From the NCBI GenBank assembly GCA_021816545.1, contig JAKAXP010000016.1, forward strand, positions 1 to 18,304: a stretch of DNA of 18,304 bases, read 5' to 3'. Both the position numbers and the translations under genes were made by a program. The stretch is from Bacteroidota bacterium (GTDB lineage Bacteria; Bacteroidota; Bacteroidia; Bacteroidales; VadinHA17). Shown in pieces: positions 15,270-18,304 of the stretch (positions are counted from its first letter, which is position 1; every line of letters starts with the position of its first letter). The notes below the pieces were generated by a model, which searched no databases, had not been told where the DNA came from, and saw nothing but the letters and a program-made list of their open reading frames with translations.

Positions 15270-15337
15270 TGGAGTCGCAATTTTTTCTAAAATTGTATCA
15301 GATTGTGGATCCGAATACAATAATTACTAAATGAAAT

Positions 15338-15365
15338 GAGGCAGGTTTTCATTGACCTGCACCTC
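15338..15365 (-). terminator. Possible terminator after the MDR oxidoreductase gene
   Basis: On the minus strand a GCAGGT / ACCTGC stem (15355-15360 with 15341-15346), extended by GAG/CTC across a 2-base bulge, lies about 27 bases past the oxidoreductase stop. It is followed by CATTTCATTT, which is not a clean T-run. It would separate this gene from the six-gene operon. Confidence 0.3.
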
Positions 15366-15391
15366 CGGCTGATGTACCGATAATCGGAATC

Positions 15392-16408
15392 TCAGATGAT
15401 GATGATTATTTTGCCGCGGAAGCCCCCGCGCATTGCAAGATCAAATGCCTCAGAGGCTCGCTCCAGCGGGAAAGTGTTTTCAATGACCGGCCTGAGACTA
15501 CCTTCGGAAAAGAGTCTTTCAAGCTCCTGCCAGTCCTCATCAAGTGACCTCATGTTGGCGGACATCAGCTTTTTGCCGTGCAGTAATCGCGTCACAGCTA
15601 TAGCCAGGTATGGCGGCGGGATGAAGAGGGTGGAGGCATAGGCGCCACCGGGCTTCAGCAGCTTGTGAACCCTCCAGGCCTTCATATGGCCGTGTGCATC
15701 GAAGATTGCATCAAACTTCCTTCCTGATGACCAGAGCTCACCGGTGCTGTGGTCAATTGTCATATCAGCCCCGAGGTTGAGTGCCAGGTTTGCGTTTGCA
15801 CGGCTGCAGGTGACAGTTACCATGGCTCCGCGCGCCCTGGCTATCTGAACCGCAAAATGACCCACTCCCCCGGTGCCGCCGTTGATGAGGATTTCCTTCC
15901 TGCTGCTGTCGGATCCCTGTTTCCCGCTACTGGCAGGTCCCGGATTTCCGCTGCTGTCATGTACCTCGGTATCTCTCCCCAGGCCACATTTTCTCAGTCC
16001 GTTGAGGGCTGTCAGGGCCGCAATCGGCAGTGATGCTGCCTCATTGAACGACATGCCTTCGGGTATGAGCCTGAGCTTGTTTTCCTCAACTACCCGCAGC
16101 TCAGCCAGCGCTCCGCCACGGTCAAGGAGAATCGACTTCGAGCCGTACACCCTCTGTCCCTTTGTGAATGCCGTCACTCCCGGACCGGTCTCCCTGACGA
16201 TGCCTGCGAAATCGGCACCGAAGATCCGCGGGAACCGGAAACCGGTTACCACCCTCGCATCACCACGTCTTATCTTCCAGTCGACCGGATTGATTGATAC
16301 AGCTTTTATCTCCACCAGTACCTGTCCCGGGCCGGCAACGGGGTCTGGCAGTTCGCCGAAGACAGAAGCTTCTGAATTGCCATACGCTTTTGAGTAGTAT
16401 GCTTTCAT
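15392..16408 (-). CDS. NAD(P)-dependent MDR-family oxidoreductase (quinone-reductase-like)
   Basis: 338 residues of the medium-chain dehydrogenase/reductase superfamily, with a GroES-like N-terminal half and a Rossmann C-terminal half. Marks: VSINPVDWKIRRGD (37-50), FPRIFGADFAGIVRETGPGV (59-78), AASLPIAALTALNGL (124-138), the nucleotide-binding ILINGGTGGVGHFAVQIARA (173-192), and GGFRGKIIII at the end. The Cys residues of zinc-dependent alcohol dehydrogenases are absent, so this is the zinc-free quinone-oxidoreductase-like branch; the substrate is unknown. Between GLRKCGLG and EILINGG there is an extra segment of about 25 residues rich in Ser, Gly and Pro, where relatives have only a few residues (see the repeat entry). 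It is divergent from the lipoprotein gene, with 195 bases between starts. Confidence 0.9.
   Translation of the reverse strand: MKAYYSKAYGNSEASVFGELPDPVAGPGQVLVEIKAVSINPVDWKIRRGDARVVTGFRFPRIFGADFAGIVRETGPGVTAFTKGQRVYGSKSILLDRGGALAELRVVEENKLRLIPEGMSFNEAASLPIAALTALNGLRKCGLGRDTEVHDSSGNPGPASSGKQGSDSSRKEILINGGTGGVGHFAVQIARARGAMVTVTCSRANANLALNLGADMTIDHSTGELWSSGRKFDAIFDAHGHMKAWRVHKLLKPGGAYASTLFIPPPYLAIAVTRLLHGKKLMSANMRSLDEDWQELERLFSEGSLRPVIENTFPLERASEAFDLAMRGGFRGKIIIII
15902..15955 (-). repeat. 24-base in-frame tandem repeat inside the MDR gene
   Basis: Two 24-base units (15902-15925 and 15926-15949) agree at 17 of 24 positions, and a third partial unit follows. They encode SSGNPGPA and SSGKQGSD, then SS again, within a Ser/Gly insertion just before the Rossmann glycine motif. 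The reading frame is kept. It is probably a recent expansion of a surface loop. Confidence 0.7.
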
Positions 16409-16429
16409 TATAACAAGGTAACAAAAAAG

Positions 16430-16460
16430 TTGACTTTGGGTTCTCCTTCCCGTAACTTTG
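16430..16460 (+). promoter_or_regulatory. Bacteroidota-type promoter for the NTF2-like lipoprotein gene
   Basis: TAACTTTG at 16453-16460 matches the -7 consensus TAnnTTTG exactly. TTG at 16430-16432 fits the -33 element, with a 20-base spacer. Transcription would start a few bases after 16460 and leave a leader of about 135 bases before the ATG at 16604. Confidence 0.5.
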
Positions 16461-16603
16461 ATTGTTAAAACAGCAATTAAATTACTGATTTATAAGGGTG
16501 GAGGGTGGCTTTAAGGGTCATAATCACAGCGGCGCCCACTTGTTTGCCAAAACTCTTTCTTAATAGGAATTCATCACTAAGGTCAAATTCAGAATATCCT
16601 GAG

Positions 16604-17107
16604 ATGCACACAATTAAAAGCCTTAAGTCAGTTTCTCTCCTGGTTATGCCAGGAATAGTTGCAGTATTGTTGTCTGCCTGCGGAAAATCAGGACCCGTCT
16701 CCGGTACTGAACAGGACAGGCTCCTCATTGAGCAGACGATAAACAGCAGCATCGGCTGGGCCAAAACGAAGGACCTCAGCCTGCTGTACAGCGTGATTGC
16801 AAATGATACCTCTTTTCTTGAGGTGCACCCTGAAGGTAAGGTTGTCAGCGGTATTGACGAATTCAGGAAGGCGGAGGCATTCTGGATGAGTCCTGATTTT
16901 CAGGCAGTCAGGTATGTAATCAGGGATCTCAGGATAAATATCTCGGAATCAGGCACTGTCGCATGGTGGTTCTGCATACTTGATGACATTAACGAATGGA
17001 AAGGAGAGCCCGCCAATTGGGAAGATACCCGCTGGACCGGGGTGATGGAGAAAAGAGACGGGAGGTGGCAGATCGTTCAGCAACACTTTTCTTTTGGCGG
17101 AGGATGA
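16604..17107 (+). CDS. Small lipoprotein with NTF2-like (SnoaL/DUF4440-type) domain
   Basis: 167 residues from the ATG at 16604. I prefer this start to the GTG at 16505 because it begins a clean lipoprotein signal: MHTIKSLKS, a hydrophobic core, then LLSAC with the modified Cys at residue 26. The rest fits the NTF2-like fold: an N-terminal helix (EQDRLLIEQTINSSIGWAKT), LLYSVIANDTSFLEVHPEGKVVSGIDEF, and final strands WTGVMEKRDGRWQIVQQHFSF, typical of SnoaL/DUF4440-type proteins. These domains bind small ligands or act as enzymes; the substrate cannot be read from sequence. An export to the cell envelope is expected. It is preceded by a good promoter and stands as a single gene. Confidence 0.82.
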   Translation: MHTIKSLKSVSLLVMPGIVAVLLSACGKSGPVSGTEQDRLLIEQTINSSIGWAKTKDLSLLYSVIANDTSFLEVHPEGKVVSGIDEFRKAEAFWMSPDFQAVRYVIRDLRINISESGTVAWWFCILDDINEWKGEPANWEDTRWTGVMEKRDGRWQIVQQHFSFGGG

Positions 17108-17210
17108 TTACCGGCATGGACAGTATAGGGATCTTCAAACCTGAAAGAAAAGCATGTTTTCTTTACATATCATTGCACATCTGATAAGATAATGCAAATA
17201 TCTTAACAAA

Positions 17211-17317
17211 GGCCCGGCCTGATACTCCACGAAAGTGCATCAGGTCCGGACCTTATTCTCCGCTATGGTACACAGGGCCGGGCCACATTCTCCGTGAGGG
17301 TGATGAAGGCCCGGACC
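17211..17317. repeat. Degenerate 32-base tandem repeat with palindromic core
   Basis: Four units start at 17211, 17243, 17275 and 17308 (period 32, 32, 33; the last is partial). Each begins with a GC-rich near-palindrome of the form GGYCCGGRCC, which is perfect in unit two (GGTCCGGACC). Units two and three share ATTCTCCG after it. The heads of units one and three are reverse complements and could pair. It fills the gap between convergent genes and may act as a bidirectional terminator. Confidence 0.7.
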
Positions 17318-17329
17318 GTCAACTGCAGC

Positions 17330-18265
17330 CTATTCGGCAAATAATCTGGTTGCCGGATCGTGCCTTGCGAAGAGAGCATTGTGTATCATCTCTTCCCCGT
17401 GCACCAGGCTGAAACCCAAAAGCCGTTCCGTCTCAACCATGCTGAGTGTGCCTGCCCCGGGATGTACCTCCTCCGGATGTCGGCCGGCATCACTGAACTC
17501 ATCAATCGCCTCCAGAGCCCTGAAGTAAGCTTCATGCATTTCGATCTCCTCTTTCTTAGCGCCGTGGCGCGAAAGGGTGAAAGCGGCATCGCGAAGCATC
17601 GGGAAATAGTATTTGTAGGATTCCTCATTTCCGAATATGTCGGCCGAGATAACCTTTCCGTCGAGGATAACGGCCAGTCCGTTGCACCCTTCAGAGGGAC
17701 TGCATTCGGGGAAAATCCGGTCTGTCTTCTGCATCCTGAACTGCAGCAGTTCCTCATAGCTTTCCGTCCTGCTATGTACCCCCTCGCACGCCAGGTTCTC
17801 ACTGACATGATCCCATACCTCACCCTGTGTATTGCGGAAGCCGGGTTCAAGCTCAGGCTTCATGCGTGAGAAAGTGCCGGCTTTCCTGCTCCGCAGGTCA
17901 GGATCGGCCACCGATCCGGGGGTGCTGAACGATGATGACCGGTAGTCCCAGCGGAGCCGTTCCACGCATGAGACCTCTATGACTGTCTTTGACGACGGCG
18001 CCAGCAGCACCGACCGGTTGACCACCCTGTTCTGTTTTGCGCCGGTGAGGACATCGGCATCGGTAAGGAGGAGATAGCCGGCTGTCTTGTTAAGCGCGGT
18101 AAGCTGGCCTACGGAGCCCGAAGCGGTCAGCTCGGAGATGATGAGGCCGCCGCTCCTTATTGCCGGTCCGGCAGGCAGGAAGGAGAATGACGAGAGAGGC
18201 TGGCTGCTGACCTGGACGATCGCGGCATTGCCGAAAGCTGTGAAACGGATCGCTTTTGTCTTCAT
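17330..18265 (-). CDS. ARPP-1-type protein, function unknown
   Basis: 311 residues, no signal peptide or membrane helix, so probably cytoplasmic. The first half matches the pattern of ARPP-1 domains (ARG and rhodanese-phosphatase-superfamily associated protein), as far as I recognise it: LLLTDADVLTGAKQNRVVNRSVLLAP, then a strand, VSCVERLRWDYRSSSF (98-113). The usual form is close to SCVEQGRW; here two residues differ. The second half contains NGLAVILDGKVISADIFGNEESYKYYFPMLRDAA (194-227), also typical. No catalytic residues are established for the family. It was named for its co-occurrence with ADP-ribosylglycohydrolase and related proteins, so a link to ADP-ribose or NAD-derived metabolites is possible but inferential. 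Only 39 bases upstream are visible; they are very AT-rich. Confidence 0.65.
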   Translation of the reverse strand: MKTKAIRFTAFGNAAIVQVSSQPLSSFSFLPAGPAIRSGGLIISELTASGSVGQLTALNKTAGYLLLTDADVLTGAKQNRVVNRSVLLAPSSKTVIEVSCVERLRWDYRSSSFSTPGSVADPDLRSRKAGTFSRMKPELEPGFRNTQGEVWDHVSENLACEGVHSRTESYEELLQFRMQKTDRIFPECSPSEGCNGLAVILDGKVISADIFGNEESYKYYFPMLRDAAFTLSRHGAKKEEIEMHEAYFRALEAIDEFSDAGRHPEEVHPGAGTLSMVETERLLGFSLVHGEEMIHNALFARHDPATRLFAE

Positions 18266-18304
18266 GGTTTCGTGGAATTAATTATTAATTTTAAACTTGG
18301 GTAA

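Noticed and set aside
15142..15330. 62-codon open frame upstream of the six-gene operon
   Set aside because: It runs through an AT-rich leader that contains the likely promoter and repeats; the peptide has no family features.
15873..16397. 174-codon frame antisense to the MDR gene
   Set aside because: The minus-strand protein has clear MDR motifs throughout; the antisense frame has none.
16505..16603. 33-residue N-terminal extension of the NTF2-like protein from a GTG
   Set aside because: The ATG at 16604 begins a complete lipoprotein signal, and the extension lies in the G-rich leader.
17211..17317. CRISPR array
   Set aside because: The period is constant but the whole unit, not only a spacer, is diverged; there are no identical repeats, no unique spacers and no cas genes.
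17360..17869. 169-codon frame antisense to the ARPP-1-type gene
   Set aside because: Shadow of the GC-rich coding strand; no domain, and the opposite protein carries family motifs.

Overview
The window looks like a piece of a Bacteroidota chromosome, probably an uncultured Bacteroidales-like organism. The evidence is weak or absent Shine-Dalgarno sequences, AT-rich leaders before start codons, one good Bacteroidota-type promoter (TTG, 20 bp, TAACTTTG), and typical family members: a lipoprotein GH31 glycosidase, a PD40 propeller protein of the GQxPPGxTPxIF type, and small lipoproteins. No rRNA, tRNA, insertion sequence, integrase or CRISPR array was seen.

Layout. (1) Positions 1-5250 hold ordinary accessory metabolism: the 3' part of an ankyrin/PD40 protein (+), a convergent GH31 alpha-glycosidase lipoprotein (-), and a divergent DHA2-type MFS exporter (+) ending in a strong, probably bidirectional terminator. 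(2) 5295-6887 (-) encodes an exported protein with MORN-like strands and an 11-residue-repeat coiled coil. It is followed by a 388-base stretch without a convincing gene. (3) 7276-7833 (+) encodes a small TIR-like protein with an intact WEL motif. (4) 7864-15123 (-) is the most interesting part: six tightly packed genes with gaps of 11 to 35 bases. In transcription order they encode a YdjI-type SPFH protein with four C-terminal zinc ribbons, a four-helix membrane protein with a coiled-coil tail, a large coiled-coil/membrane protein with an extreme Asp/Glu tail, two paralogous helical proteins, and a bactofilin-like beta-helix protein. (5) 15392-18265 returns to ordinary genes: an MDR oxidoreductase with a repeat-containing insertion (-), an NTF2-like lipoprotein (+), and an ARPP-1-type protein (-), with a degenerate 32-base tandem repeat between the last two.

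Working model (inference). The six-gene operon looks like a membrane-associated assembly or envelope-stress module. In Bacillus, a YdjI-type SPFH protein works with membrane partners and recruits PspA to the membrane. Here the SPFH protein has its zinc ribbons fused on, and no recognisable PspA is in the window. The two helical paralogs, the coiled-coil membrane protein and the beta-helix protein may supply the scaffold instead. The TIR-like gene lies tail-to-tail with the operon end, 30 bases away. It may be an effector or sensor of the same system, or only a neighbour. I do not recognise this exact combination as a described system.
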